In this document: in pieces, positions 41,304-50,684 of the stretch
Layout: every line of letters begins with the position of its first letter
Numbering within the stretch: the stretch's first letter is position 1
Source of the DNA: Candidatus Marisimplicoccus framensis
GTDB taxonomy: Bacteria; Bacteroidota; Bacteroidia; Flavobacteriales; Flavobacteriaceae
DNA: 64,000 bases
Direction of reading: 5' to 3'
NCBI GenBank assembly: GCA_905182065.1
Contig: CAJIZN010000001.1
Location: 372,001-436,000 of the forward strand
Position numbers and translations under genes: made by a program
The notes under the pieces: model-generated
Databases searched by the model: none
What the model was told of the DNA's origin: nothing
What the model saw: the letters and a program-made list of their open reading frames with translations, nothing else

Positions 41304-41601
41304 CCGATTCTGGTATTTCAGTAACTAAATCTTTAATAGAGTCAATTAATGGTGTTATTTCACTCTCATTATATGGAAGATCATATGATTTTTCTGAATT
41401 TAAATTTAATTTTTTAAGAGTTTCATTTAGTTTTTCTGAATGTAATTCCCATTGAGAATCTTTTTTTCTTTTAGAAAGGAACTTGTAGATTACAGCTAAC
41501 TCATATATGTATTTTGCATCCTCATAAATATTTTCATTATCTGATGAATTATGAATTTGAAGAGCAATTTCTTTTATTTTATTTTCTATTTTTTTAAACA
41601 T
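41290..41601 (-). CDS. Hypothetical protein, small and highly charged
   Basis: A 103-residue protein that I do not recognise. It is rich in Lys, Glu, Asn and Ser, has no signal peptide or membrane segment, and is probably helical, with a heptad-like pattern over about residues 1-70 (KKIENKIKEIALQIH ... YELAVIYKFLSKRKKD). It ends in an acidic tail. It is the first gene of the run leading into rsmI and recJ, and its 3' end overlaps rsmI, so it is likely translated together with them. A link to rRNA modification or repair is only a guess from position. Confidence 0.6.
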   Translation of the reverse strand: MFKKIENKIKEIALQIHNSSDNENIYEDAKYIYELAVIYKFLSKRKKDSQWELHSEKLNETLKKLNLNSEKSYDLPYNESEITPLIDSIKDLVTEIPESDDDK

Positions 41602-41634
41602 TATCGTTTATTATTATAATGAGTTACTTTTTGA

Positions 41635-41642
41635 TAAATTTG
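41635..41642 (+). promoter_or_regulatory. Putative -7 element of tdk
   Basis: TAAATTTG matches TAnnTTTG 25 nt before the tdk ATG, in the 66-bp gap between divergent genes. No -33 element stands out. Confidence 0.45.
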
Positions 41643-41667
41643 CTTTAATTGTAAATCAAATTACAAA

Positions 41668-42255
41668 ATGTTTTTAGAAAACCCTGCATATAATAATGAA
41701 CAATTCGGTTGGATTGAAGTAATATGTGGATCAATGTTTTCTGGTAAAACTGAGGAGCTTATTAGAAGGATTAAAAGAGCGAAAATAGCAAATCAAAAAT
41801 TTAAAGTTTTTAAGCCAACAATTGATTCTAGAAGCAAAAATTATATTGAGTCACATGATGAAAGTAAACTTGAATCAACTGAAGTTAAACATTCATCTGA
41901 AATTTTAGATAATGTTAAAAATTGTCATGTAGTGGCAATTGATGAAGCTCAATTTTTTGATGATGGAATAGTTAATGTTTGTAATCAACTTGCAAATAGT
42001 GGTATAAGAGTAATTATTGCTGGCTTAGACATGGATTATCTGGGCAATCCCTTTGGACCCATTCCTAATTTAATGGCAGTAGCAGAGTATGTTACCAAGG
42101 TTCATGCAGTTTGTAAAAAATCAGGAAATATTGCTAATTATAGTTTTAGAAAAAATAAAAAAAAAGATATAGTTGTTATTGGTGAAAAAGATAAATATGA
42201 ACCTTTAAGTCGTTCTATATATTATAAAAAAATGAAAATAGATAAAAAAAAATGA
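41668..42255 (+). CDS. tdk: Thymidine kinase
   Basis: A 195-residue type II thymidine kinase for salvage of thymidine. The P-loop GSMFSGKTEELIRR, the VVAIDEAQFFDD Walker B region and the IIAGLDMDYLGNPFGP lasso approach are intact. The structural zinc site is degenerate: VHAVCKKSGN keeps one Cys of the usual CxxC, and the second pair near YEPLSRSIYY is gone. I recall the same loss in other Bacteroidota enzymes, so activity is probably kept. The stop overlaps the asd start by 4 nt. Confidence 0.94.
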   Translation: MFLENPAYNNEQFGWIEVICGSMFSGKTEELIRRIKRAKIANQKFKVFKPTIDSRSKNYIESHDESKLESTEVKHSSEILDNVKNCHVVAIDEAQFFDDGIVNVCNQLANSGIRVIIAGLDMDYLGNPFGPIPNLMAVAEYVTKVHAVCKKSGNIANYSFRKNKKKDIVVIGEKDKYEPLSRSIYYKKMKIDKKK

Positions 42256-43241
42256 AAATAGCTGTTGTAGGAGTAACCGGAGTTGTTGGAACTGTTTTAC
42301 TTAAACTATTGGAAGACAGAAAATTTCCTGTAAGTGAAATCATTCCTGTTGCCTCAGAGAAATCTGTTGGAAATAAAATTATGTTTAACGGACATGATTA
42401 TAAAATCGTTTCTCTAAATGAAGCTGTTAATATGAAGCCAGATATTGCATTATTTTCTGCTGGTGGTTCAATTTCTTTGGAGTGGGCTCCAAAATTTGCA
42501 GAAAATGGTACAAGAGTTGTTGATAATTCTTCTGCTTGGAGAATGGACTCAACAAAAAAACTAATTGTAAGTGAGGTCAACTCTAAAGCTTTAACAAAAG
42601 AAGACTTTATAATTGCGAACCCAAATTGTTCTACAATGCAAATGCTTGTTGTATTGGCTCCTCTTCATGAAAAATATAAAATTAAAAGACTAGTAATCTC
42701 AACCTATCAATCTGTTTCTGGAACAGGTAAAGATGCAATAGATCAACTTGAGGGTGAAAGAAACGGCGAGAATTCTTTAAAAGTATATCCTTATTCAATA
42801 GATCAAAACTTACTGCCTCATTGTGATGTTTTTGAAAAGGATGGTTATACTAAAGAAGAAAACAAGCTAATCAATGAGACTCGAAAAATTTTGAACGATA
42901 AAAGCATTCAAATAACTTCTACAGCTGTTAGAGTGCCTATCGAAATATGTCATGGTGAATCTGTAAATATAGAATTTGAAAAAGAATTTGAAATCGAGCA
43001 TATTTTTGAAATTTTAGGTGAGGCTCCCGGATTGATTGTTGAAGATGATCCTGATAATAATAAATATCCTATGCCAATTAATTCATCAAATAAAGATGAG
43101 GTTTTTGTTGGTAGAATAAGAAGAGATTTTAGTATCAAAAGCGGATTAAACCTTTGGATTGTTGCTGATAACCTTAGAAAAGGTGCTGCAACAAATACTA
43201 TTCAAATAGCAGAAAAATTAATTGAAATGAAGATAATTTAA
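42252..43241 (+). CDS. asd: Aspartate-semialdehyde dehydrogenase
   Basis: A 329-residue NADP-dependent enzyme that reduces aspartyl phosphate to aspartate semialdehyde, the branch point to lysine, threonine, methionine and diaminopimelate. The dinucleotide motif GVTGVVGTVLL is at the N-terminus, the catalytic Cys is in IANPNCSTMQM, and SVSGTGKDAIDQLEGE and VPIEICHGESVNIE carry the substrate residues. It overlaps tdk by 4 nt and is convergent with accC, with a 2-nt gap. Confidence 0.96.
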   Translation: MKIAVVGVTGVVGTVLLKLLEDRKFPVSEIIPVASEKSVGNKIMFNGHDYKIVSLNEAVNMKPDIALFSAGGSISLEWAPKFAENGTRVVDNSSAWRMDSTKKLIVSEVNSKALTKEDFIIANPNCSTMQMLVVLAPLHEKYKIKRLVISTYQSVSGTGKDAIDQLEGERNGENSLKVYPYSIDQNLLPHCDVFEKDGYTKEENKLINETRKILNDKSIQITSTAVRVPIEICHGESVNIEFEKEFEIEHIFEILGEAPGLIVEDDPDNNKYPMPINSSNKDEVFVGRIRRDFSIKSGLNLWIVADNLRKGAATNTIQIAEKLIEMKII

Positions 43242-43243
43242 AT

Positions 43244-44578
43244 CTACATTTCAAATGACTCCATAAATTTTGTAGTATAATTACCTGATAAAAAATCTGG
43301 GTTTTCAAGTAATTTTTGATGAAAAGGAATTGTTGTCTTTACACCTTCAATCACAAACTCATCTAGAGCTCTTTTCATTTTATTTATAGCCTCTTCTCTA
43401 GTTTGTGCAGTTGTGATTAATTTAGCTATCATTGAGTCATAATAAGGTGGTATTAAATATCCACTATAAACATGTGTGTCAATTCGAATTCCGTGACCCC
43501 CAGGAAAATGAAGTGTTAAAATTTTACCAGGATTTGGCATAAAGTCATTAGTTGGGTCCTCAGCATTGATTCTACATTCTATAGAACATAGTTTAGGAAA
43601 ATAATTTTTACCAGAAATTGGCTTTCCTGAAGCAACAAGTATTTGTTCACGTATTAAATCATAATCAATCACCTGTTCAGTAATTGGGTGTTCAACTTGA
43701 ATTCTTGTGTTCATCTCCATAAAGTAAAAATTCTTGTGTTTATCAACAAGAAATTCAATAGTTCCCGCTCCTTCATATTTAATAGATTCTGCAGCTTTTA
43801 CTGCAGCTTCTCCCATTTCTTTTCTTAGAGGCTTCGTCATAAACGGTGACGGTGTCTCTTCAATTAGTTTTTGATGACGTCTTTGAATAGAACAATCTCT
43901 CTCTGAAAGATGACAAGCTTTACCATAAGAATCTCCAATAATTTGAATTTCAATATGTCTTGGGTCCTCTATAAACTTTTCTAGATACATGTCATCATTA
44001 TCAAAAGCTAGTTTTGATTCTTGCCTAGCTAATTCCCAAGCAGTGACTAAATCTTTAGGAGTTTTAGCTATTCTCATTCCTTTTCCTCCTCCTCCAGCTG
44101 TTGCTTTCAGCATTACTGGATAACCTATTTCAAGTGCTATATTTTGAGCCTCTTCTAAAGTTGGGACAAGTCCTTCAGATCCAGGAATAGTTGGGACACC
44201 TGCTTTTTTCATCGTTTCTTTAGCAGATGCTTTATCTCCCATTTTGTCTATCATTTCAGGTGAAGCTCCAATAAATTTTATCTTGTGTTCATCGCAAATT
44301 TTCGAAAATTTACTGTTTTCAGATAAAAATCCATATCCCGGATGAATTGCATCTGCATTTGTAATCTCTGCAGCTGAAATTATATTGGCTGGTTTTAAAT
44401 ATGAATCTGCACTTGCAGAAGGGCCAATACAAACAGCTTCATCTGCAAAACGAACATGGAGACTCTCTGCATCTGCCTTTGAATATACAGCTACAGTTTT
44501 AATGCCCATTTCCTTACATGTCCTAATGACACGCATAGCTATCTCTCCTCTATTGGCGATTAATATTTTATTAAACAT
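43244..44578 (-). CDS. accC: Acetyl-CoA carboxylase, biotin carboxylase subunit
   Basis: A 444-residue ATP-grasp enzyme that carboxylates biotin on AccB, the first half-reaction of malonyl-CoA formation. [20 protein letters not shown], the glycine-rich [15 protein letters not shown] loop and the [16 protein letters not shown] signature are intact. It is the last gene of the yceD-rpmF-fabH-accB-accC run, with 2 nt after accB. Confidence 0.97.
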   Translation of the reverse strand: MFNKILIANRGEIAMRVIRTCKEMGIKTVAVYSKADAESLHVRFADEAVCIGPSASADSYLKPANIISAAEITNADAIHPGYGFLSENSKFSKICDEHKIKFIGASPEMIDKMGDKASAKETMKKAGVPTIPGSEGLVPTLEEAQNIALEIGYPVMLKATAGGGGKGMRIAKTPKDLVTAWELARQESKLAFDNDDMYLEKFIEDPRHIEIQIIGDSYGKACHLSERDCSIQRRHQKLIEETPSPFMTKPLRKEMGEAAVKAAESIKYEGAGTIEFLVDKHKNFYFMEMNTRIQVEHPITEQVIDYDLIREQILVASGKPISGKNYFPKLCSIECRINAEDPTNDFMPNPGKILTLHFPGGHGIRIDTHVYSGYLIPPYYDSMIAKLITTAQTREEAINKMKRALDEFVIEGVKTTIPFHQKLLENPDFLSGNYTTKFMESFEM

Positions 44579-44580
44579 TT

Positions 44581-45063
44581 TTATGATGGGTCAATAATAA
44601 AAAGTGGTTGATCAAATTCAACAGGGCTTTGATCTTCAACAAGAATTTTAACAATTTTTCCTGACATCTCAGATTCTATTTCATTAAATAATTTCATTGC
44701 TTCAATTACACATAGAATATCTCCCTCAGCAATAATTTGTCCAACTTCTGTAAAGTTTGGTTTATCTGGAGAAGGTTTTCTATAAAAAGTTCCAATTATT
44801 GGTGCTTTTACTATTATGTGGTTTTCGTTTTCTGCTTTTGTAGACTTTGTTTTAGAGGCATTTTCTTCTAAAGTATCTAGATGAACATTTGAAATAGCAG
44901 AAGGTAAAACAGGAATTTTAGTAGTATCGTCAACTACTATTTGCTGAGTAATATTTTTCTTTGTTTTGATTGTAATTTTAAAGTCTTCTCTTTCTATTTT
45001 AACTTCTTCAACACCAGATTTAGAGACAAATTTTATTAGATTTTGTATTTCTTTAATATCCAT
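44581..45063 (-). CDS. accB: Acetyl-CoA carboxylase, biotin carboxyl carrier protein
   Basis: A 160-residue BCCP. The N-terminal segment ([20 protein letters not shown]) contacts biotin carboxylase, and a Pro/Ser/Lys-rich linker follows. The C-terminal biotinyl domain carries the biotinylation site [14 protein letters not shown] (Lys of EAMK). It lies 10 nt after fabH and 2 nt before accC. Confidence 0.96.
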   Translation of the reverse strand: MDIKEIQNLIKFVSKSGVEEVKIEREDFKITIKTKKNITQQIVVDDTTKIPVLPSAISNVHLDTLEENASKTKSTKAENENHIIVKAPIIGTFYRKPSPDKPNFTEVGQIIAEGDILCVIEAMKLFNEIESEMSGKIVKILVEDQSPVEFDQPLFIIDPS

Positions 45064-45073
45064 TTTAAATAGT

Positions 45074-46108
45074 TTAATTATATGCCCATGTTAAATATGC
45101 TGCACCCCATGTTAAACCAGCTCCAAATGCTGCAAGTATTAATTTATCTCCCTGCTTAAACTCTTTTTCATAATCATACATTAGTAGAGGTATCGTAGCG
45201 GCAGTAGTATTTCCATATTCTTCAATATTCATTAAAACTTTATTTTTATCTAAATTAATCTTTTCTGCGGTAGCATCAATAATTCTTTTATTGGCTTGAT
45301 GAGGTAGAAGATATTTAATTTCTTCTGGTTTTAGATTATTTCTAATGATAATTTGTTCAGTAGCATTCGCCATCCCCGATACAGCTGACTTAAATATAGT
45401 CTTTCCTTCTTGAGTTATATAATGCCATTTATTTTCAAATGATTCTTGTGAAGTCGGATACATTGAGCCTCCCGATTTAACTTTTAACCATTCTGCTCCA
45501 ATTCCATCGGATCTTAAATACTCATCTTCCCACCCAAAATCATTTATGCTGGGCTCAACTAAAACAGCTCCAGCTCCGTCACCAAATAGTATGCTAGTTG
45601 ATCTGTCTGTGTAATCTACAATAGAAGACATCATGTCAGCACCAATAAGAAGAACTTTTTTGTATCTACCTGATTCTATATAGCTAGTTGCTGTTGACAT
45701 ACCATATAAAAATCCTGAGCATGCTGCATTTATATCGAAAGCATATGCGTTAAGTGCCTTTATCTCTGAGGCTACAGTTGGAGCTGTAGATGCAACATGA
45801 TAGTCTGGAGTTATTGTAGCAAGAATTACTAGATCTATAGTTTTTGGATCTACACCATTTCTATTCAATAAATCTTTAGCAGCATTTATTGCTAAATAGG
45901 AAGTGGCTTTCCCTTTTTCTTTAAGAATTCTTCTTTTTTTAATCCCGGTTCTAGCGGTTATCCACTCATCATTTGTGTCAACCATTTGTTCTAAATCTTT
46001 ATTGGAAATAAAGTCTTGGGGAATATAGCCTCCAACAGCAGTAATAGCGGCTTTTATTTTGTTTGTTTTGTTAGATATCATACTAACATCAATAATGTCA
46101 TTAGACAA
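45074..46108 (-). CDS. fabH: 3-oxoacyl-ACP synthase III (KAS III)
   Basis: A 344-residue condensing enzyme that starts fatty-acid synthesis from acetyl- or branched acyl-CoA and malonyl-ACP. The triad is visible: Cys130 in NAACSGFLYG, His in LLPHQANKRI and Asn in EEYGNTTAA. The first ATG gives about nine extra residues compared with usual starts, so the Met at residue 10 is an alternative. It sits in the plsX-less Bacteroidota order rpmF-fabH-accB-accC. Confidence 0.96.
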   Translation of the reverse strand: MSNDIIDVSMISNKTNKIKAAITAVGGYIPQDFISNKDLEQMVDTNDEWITARTGIKKRRILKEKGKATSYLAINAAKDLLNRNGVDPKTIDLVILATITPDYHVASTAPTVASEIKALNAYAFDINAACSGFLYGMSTATSYIESGRYKKVLLIGADMMSSIVDYTDRSTSILFGDGAGAVLVEPSINDFGWEDEYLRSDGIGAEWLKVKSGGSMYPTSQESFENKWHYITQEGKTIFKSAVSGMANATEQIIIRNNLKPEEIKYLLPHQANKRIIDATAEKINLDKNKVLMNIEEYGNTTAATIPLLMYDYEKEFKQGDKLILAAFGAGLTWGAAYLTWAYN

Positions 46109-46129
46109 TTAAATTGATAATTTAAGATA

Positions 46130-46327
46130 CTAGTTTTTTTCTGATTCCAAAGAATCAACTAAAACTTTTCCTCTGTAATAAAGTTTACCTTCATGCCAAT
46201 GGGCTCTGTGATATAAGTGTGACTCACCGGTAGCTTTGCATGTTGATATTTGCTGTTTTTCAGCTTTAATATGCGTTCTACGTTTATCTCTTCTAGTTTT
46301 AGATATTTTACGTTTAGGATGTGCCAT
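46130..46327 (-). CDS. rpmF: 50S ribosomal protein L32
   Basis: A 65-residue L32, starting [19 protein letters not shown] and ending in the [17 protein letters not shown] segment typical of Bacteroidota L32. It lies between yceD (0-nt gap) and fabH (21-nt gap). Linkage of rpmF to the fatty-acid genes is widely conserved. Confidence 0.97.
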   Translation of the reverse strand: MAHPKRKISKTRRDKRRTHIKAEKQQISTCKATGESHLYHRAHWHEGKLYYRGKVLVDSLESEKN

Positions 46328-46849
46328 TTATAATAAGTCTTTTAATTTGTCCCACCTAGGGTCAGTTTTTTCTTTAAAATTTTTTTTGGGTTTAAGTTCT
46401 TCTAATTTTTTTGCTATTTCTGATTTTAATGAACCGTTTTCAATTCCAGGATGAACTTTTTTTTGTGGAACAGCCAGTACGATGCTCTCGTATATCATAC
46501 GTGATACATCTAGACTGTGAGACCCTGCAGGTAAGAAAACAACCTTGTCATCTGATGATACAACATTGTTTTTGAATTTTACAACTACTGAGTAGTCTGT
46601 TTCAAATTGTAAAGTAAAACTTTCCATAGAAACATCACACTGAACATCTATTTCACCACTAAATAAAAATTTTAAATTTAATAGTGTTGATTTTTTTTCT
46701 AGTTCAAGATTTGCTAATAATTTAGCATCAAGAAAATCATAATAGTCAAAATTTTTAAAGAACTTATTACCAAGCTCATAGTTAAAGCAGTGTAATCCAT
46801 CTTTCAAACCCGAAAATTTAATTAAATATGGCGAAAGCGATTTCATCAC
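46328..46849 (-). CDS. DUF177 (YceD) family protein
   Basis: A 173-residue YceD/DUF177 protein. GEIDVQCDVSMESFTLQFE is the family's cysteine-containing core, and the C-terminus ends KEKTDPRWDKLKDLL, the usual closing motif. The family occurs next to rpmF in most bacteria and is linked to 23S rRNA accumulation. It directly abuts rpmF. Confidence 0.88.
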   Translation of the reverse strand: MMKSLSPYLIKFSGLKDGLHCFNYELGNKFFKNFDYYDFLDAKLLANLELEKKSTLLNLKFLFSGEIDVQCDVSMESFTLQFETDYSVVVKFKNNVVSSDDKVVFLPAGSHSLDVSRMIYESIVLAVPQKKVHPGIENGSLKSEIAKKLEELKPKKNFKEKTDPRWDKLKDLL

Positions 46850-46893
46850 TTAACTATTGAGCGGCAAATTTATAAAAATTTATCTATTTAATG

Positions 46894-47898
46894 TCAATCT
46901 ATCGTATTTCTTGACTTATATATATCCAATCCTACTTTTAAAGCCTGTATGAATGAGGATGTACTTGCTATTCCTTGCCCTGCAATATCAAATCCTGTTC
47001 CATGGTCTGGAGATGTACGAATAATGGGTAATCCAGAACTATAATTAACTCCGTTACCAAAACTAATTGTTTTAAATGGTATTAAACCTTGATCATGATA
47101 TGCTGCAATAATACCATCATATTGCTTATGGTTTTCATTACAAAAAAAGGTGTCTGCAGAAAAAGGCCCAAATATTAAATTATTATCCTTATTAAGGTCT
47201 GTTATCGCAGGTATTAATATGTTTTGATCATCACTGCCAATTACACCATTATCACCAACATGTGGATTAATAGCAAGAATTGCAATCTTGGGAGCTTTAA
47301 TTAAAAAATCATTTTTTAGAGTGTCTGTTAAAGATTTAATTTTTTGGATTACTTTCTTTGTAGTTATTTCGCTGACAACATCTTTAAGAGGAATATGTTC
47401 TGTTAATAGTCCTAATTTTAAGTTGTCTGATACCATCAGCATCATTGGGTCTATATTGAATGTGTTTTTTAAATAATCGGTATGGCCCGAAAATTTAAAT
47501 GAGCTTGAGTAAGACAAGCTTTTGTTAATTGGAGCTGTAATCAAAATATCAATTTTTTTGGATTTTGCATCCTCAACTGCTTCCTTAAAAGAAATAATAC
47601 CGTTAGCTGAAATTTCTTTATCATTTTTACCAAATTCAAATTTAGAACTAGAAAAAACTTCTTTAATATTAATGTGATCTGAAGCTATTTTATCTAAAGA
47701 GTCAATTTTTTTTAGGGGCAACGTTGTAATCTTGAAAAAATCTTGTTGCTTGACAATTAAATCTAAAGAGGAGTAAATTATAAAATTACATTCCTCATAT
47801 AGGTGGCTTTCAGAAAGCACTTTAAGAATAATTTCAATTCCTATGCCATTAGGGTCTCCTATTGAAATTCCTATATTTATTTTTTTGGATTTTAACAC
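46894..47898 (-). CDS. pdxA: 4-hydroxythreonine-4-phosphate dehydrogenase
   Basis: A 334-residue NAD-dependent enzyme of vitamin B6 synthesis. ISIGDPNGIGIEIILK, TAPINKSL, SGHTDYLKN (metal-binding His), NPHVGDNGVIGSDD, AYHDQGLIPFK and RTSPDHGTGFDIAGQG are all present. It is divergent from ribE and is the first gene of the block leading into the fatty-acid genes. Confidence 0.95.
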   Translation of the reverse strand: MLKSKKINIGISIGDPNGIGIEIILKVLSESHLYEECNFIIYSSLDLIVKQQDFFKITTLPLKKIDSLDKIASDHINIKEVFSSSKFEFGKNDKEISANGIISFKEAVEDAKSKKIDILITAPINKSLSYSSSFKFSGHTDYLKNTFNIDPMMLMVSDNLKLGLLTEHIPLKDVVSEITTKKVIQKIKSLTDTLKNDFLIKAPKIAILAINPHVGDNGVIGSDDQNILIPAITDLNKDNNLIFGPFSADTFFCNENHKQYDGIIAAYHDQGLIPFKTISFGNGVNYSSGLPIIRTSPDHGTGFDIAGQGIASTSSFIQALKVGLDIYKSRNTID

Positions 47899-47927
47899 TA
47901 GTTAATTTAATTAGTAATTTTACAGAT

Positions 47928-47935
47928 CAAAAATA
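47928..47935 (-). promoter_or_regulatory. Putative -7 element of pdxA
   Basis: The minus strand reads TATTTTTG, matching TAnnTTTG, 29 nt upstream of the pdxA start, in the 46-bp gap shared with divergent ribE. Confidence 0.4.
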
Positions 47936-47944
47936 AAGATAATA

Positions 47945-48529
47945 ATGTTCACTGGTATAATAGAATGCACTTCAACTGTTGATAAAGTTCAAAAAGATAA
48001 AGGAAATCTTAATATTTCACTAAAATCTCCAATCACAAGAGAGCTGAAAATAGATCAAAGCCTTTGTCATAACGGAGTTTGTCTAACAGTGGTAGATATT
48101 AATGATGATATATACACAGTAACTGTTATTGCTGAAAGTCTTAGCAGGACAAATCTTGGAAAAGTAAAACCTGGAGATATTGTAAATCTTGAAAGGTCAA
48201 TGTCTGTTAATTCTAGATTTGACGGTCATATAGTTCAAGGTCACGTGGATGAAGTTGCCATTTGCACAGAGGCGATTGAAACTGATGGAAGTTGGAAATA
48301 TGTCTTTGAACATTCTCAAAAAAACATAACTGTTGAAAAAGGATCAATAACCATTAATGGTGTTAGCTTAACTGTAGTTGAATCCACTTCTGATTCTTTT
48401 TCAGTTGCAATTATTCCATATACTTATGAGAATACAAATTTTAAAAATATTACTTCAGGAAGTATTGTTAACCTTGAATTTGACATTTTAGGAAAATATA
48501 TTACAAAAATGATTTCAAAAAATAAATAA
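47945..48529 (+). CDS. ribE: Riboflavin synthase, alpha subunit
   Basis: A 194-residue riboflavin synthase that dismutates two 6,7-dimethyl-8-ribityllumazine molecules. It begins MFTGIIE and has two lumazine-binding repeats, each with a G-V-x-L-T-V strand (GVCLTVVDI about residue 40 and GVSLTVVES about residue 138) and the linker RFDGHIVQGHVDE. No FMN riboswitch fits in the 46-bp upstream gap. The oxygenase gene follows after 3 nt. Confidence 0.95.
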   Translation: MFTGIIECTSTVDKVQKDKGNLNISLKSPITRELKIDQSLCHNGVCLTVVDINDDIYTVTVIAESLSRTNLGKVKPGDIVNLERSMSVNSRFDGHIVQGHVDEVAICTEAIETDGSWKYVFEHSQKNITVEKGSITINGVSLTVVESTSDSFSVAIIPYTYENTNFKNITSGSIVNLEFDILGKYITKMISKNK

Positions 48530-48532
48530 AAA

Positions 48533-49483
48533 ATGAATAGAATACCTCAAGTAAATTTGAACGATTATCTAACAGGAGATCCTGATAGCAAAAAAAAATT
48601 TATTAGTGATCTTGGAAAGGGATTTAGTGAGATTGGATTTATTGCTTTAAAGGGTCATCTTTTAAATGATTCTGTTAAAGAGTCTCTTTATGATGAAGTT
48701 AAAAATTTCTTTAATCTCTCAAATGAAATTAAATCAAAGTATATTATAAGTGGGCTTGCAAGTCAAAGGGGGTTTACTCCATTTGGAAAAGAACATGCAA
48801 AAGGTAGAAATGTAGGAGACTTAAAAGAATTTTGGCATTTTGGACAATATGTAAAAAATGAACCTGAGTTAGATAATAAATATCCAAAGAATGTAATTGT
48901 TAATGAACTTGAAGAGTTTAATTCCGTCGGGCAAAAAACATATGAACTTTTGGAAGAAACTGGGAGACATGTCTTGGGAGCTATAGCTTGTTATCTAAAT
49001 TTAGATGAAAAATATTTTGATAAGCATATTTTTAACGGAAACTCAATTCTTAGAGCAATTCACTACCCTCCTATAACACAAGAACCTGACAAAGCAGAAA
49101 GAGCAGCAGCACATGGTGATATTAATTTAATTACACTTCTTATGGGAGCTCAAGGGAAAGGACTCCAGGTTTTAAGCAATAATGGAGAGTGGGTTGATGC
49201 TATTGCAGAGGATGATGAAATCATTGTAAATATTGGTGATATGCTTTCCAGACACACTAATAATAAATTAAAGTCAACCATTCATAGAGTTGTAAACCCT
49301 CCTAAAGATTTATGGAATAGCTCTAGATATTCAATACCCTTTTTCTTACACCCAAGACTTGAAATGCCCCTAAATTGTCTAGAGACTTGTGTAGACAAAG
49401 ACAATCCTAAAGGATTTGATGATACAACAGCTGGTGATTTCCTTTACCAAAGGTTGGTTGATCTTGGACTTGTTAAAGACTAG
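48533..49483 (+). CDS. Isopenicillin N synthase family 2OG-Fe(II) oxygenase
   Basis: A 316-residue double-stranded beta-helix dioxygenase. The iron ligands are His and Asp in AAHGDINLITLL and the distal His in KSTIHRVVNPP; the R-x-S of SSRYSIPFFLHPR binds 2-oxoglutarate. An N-terminal DIOX_N-like domain (VNLNDYLTGDPDSKKKFI ... GFIALKGH) is present. The substrate is unknown. It follows ribE by 3 nt and converges on the beta-lactamase-like gene, overlapping it by 4 nt. Confidence 0.85.
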   Translation: MNRIPQVNLNDYLTGDPDSKKKFISDLGKGFSEIGFIALKGHLLNDSVKESLYDEVKNFFNLSNEIKSKYIISGLASQRGFTPFGKEHAKGRNVGDLKEFWHFGQYVKNEPELDNKYPKNVIVNELEEFNSVGQKTYELLEETGRHVLGAIACYLNLDEKYFDKHIFNGNSILRAIHYPPITQEPDKAERAAAHGDINLITLLMGAQGKGLQVLSNNGEWVDAIAEDDEIIVNIGDMLSRHTNNKLKSTIHRVVNPPKDLWNSSRYSIPFFLHPRLEMPLNCLETCVDKDNPKGFDDTTAGDFLYQRLVDLGLVKD

Positions 49484-50640
49484 TCTTTAAGCTTATTGTA
49501 TAGTGATTGAGATAGTTTTGCTAAAAACGGAATTGCCGTTTCTTCATACTCATATACATTGTCATTAATAATATTATTCTTGTTTGTATATATTGTTGCT
49601 GTTAGGAAAAATTCTACATCATCTTGATAGTTTTTTATATATGCGTTATCTGTAGATGTTCCGTATGCCTGACCTATTTTATTGTAGACCCTAATATTTT
49701 TATTTGCTACAATAGTATCTGCTCCATGAATAAAAAACTTATTATATGATTCAAAATACTTTTTATCAGTTGTAAATTTATTTCCAAGGTCTTCATGGGT
49801 AAACCTGCTCATCCAATACCTCAAAAAATCATAATCTTCAACATTAAGATTAAAGGCGTTATCATCATCAAACTTAGAAGGAAATATTATTCTTTTTATA
49901 ATATTGTGCATGTCAATTATTGAAGATCTGTTTTTTTGAGAGAAGTCAAGAGAGCCAAGCTCAACTATACCATCTTTAAATTTTTTTTCTCCTTTTTTTA
50001 AACCTAATATATTATCGTCAGCTGTAACTATATCTCTCTCTTCATTTGAAGAGATTAGATCATTAAACATTGTTTTTATTTCCCAATCGATAGTATAATT
50101 TGGATCAGGGCTAAACTTATGATTTAAATATGTTTTATTGAATCCCGCTTGATTCATCTTGGCATTAAAATGGTTATATCCAATAAAGTCAATTAACACA
50201 TTTGAAGCAGAATTATCACTCACTAATAAAATATCAGCAATAAGATTCTGAAAAGATGTGATACTATCTTTTTGAATTAGACTCATTTCTTGATCTAATG
50301 GTGAAAGCGTGATTTTTGATTTAAGGGACACATTAATCCCTTTAGATCTTAGTTCATTAATTTTATCTAGAGTTAAAATTACGATCGGAAGTTTTATAGT
50401 ACTTGCTGGATAAAAATAATTATTCTCATCCACTTGAAATTCAAAATCCATAAAGTCTGGCTCACCTTCTTTATCTCTTTTTATTTCTGTATATATAATC
50501 TGTATTTCATAATTTTCTTTGTTTTTAAGAATCTCTTTTAAAAAACCATCACCTTTCATAGAGGAGTTTATAGGGTTTTCTTTTAAAAAACATCCTTGTA
50601 ATAAGAAAAAAGATAAAGCAGTTAAAATGAGCTTATTCAT
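49480..50640 (-). CDS. Class A beta-lactamase-like serine hydrolase lipoprotein
   Basis: A 386-residue lipoprotein (lipobox LLQGC, Cys17) with a penicillin-binding fold. The active-site SxxK is Ser80-Lys83 in FYPASTIKLPI, the SDN motif is Ser141-Asp142-Asn143 in LVSDNSASN, and the third motif is probably NKIGQAYGTS (K-x-G). These match class A beta-lactamases, but the protein is about 100 residues longer and the Glu of the omega loop was not located. It may be a peptidoglycan or peptide hydrolase and not a resistance enzyme. Confidence 0.78.
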   Translation of the reverse strand: MNKLILTALSFFLLQGCFLKENPINSSMKGDGFLKEILKNKENYEIQIIYTEIKRDKEGEPDFMDFEFQVDENNYFYPASTIKLPIVILTLDKINELRSKGINVSLKSKITLSPLDQEMSLIQKDSITSFQNLIADILLVSDNSASNVLIDFIGYNHFNAKMNQAGFNKTYLNHKFSPDPNYTIDWEIKTMFNDLISSNEERDIVTADDNILGLKKGEKKFKDGIVELGSLDFSQKNRSSIIDMHNIIKRIIFPSKFDDDNAFNLNVEDYDFLRYWMSRFTHEDLGNKFTTDKKYFESYNKFFIHGADTIVANKNIRVYNKIGQAYGTSTDNAYIKNYQDDVEFFLTATIYTNKNNIINDNVYEYEETAIPFLAKLSQSLYNKLKD

Positions 50641-50652
50641 ACTATTAAAAGT

Positions 50653-50682
50653 AAAAAAAACCCCTCGGCTGAGGGGCTAGTT
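50653..50682 (-). terminator. Terminator after secreted protein gene 50685-51434
   Basis: Stem CCCCTC (50661-50666) / GAGGGG (50671-50676) with loop GGCT. On the minus strand it is followed by eight T, and a T run on the plus strand makes it bidirectional. Confidence 0.9.
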
Positions 50683-50684
50683 TT

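Noticed and set aside
49480-50640. Antibiotic resistance beta-lactamase
   Set aside because: SxxK and SDN are present, but the protein is much longer than class A enzymes and the omega-loop Glu was not located. A resistance claim is not supported.
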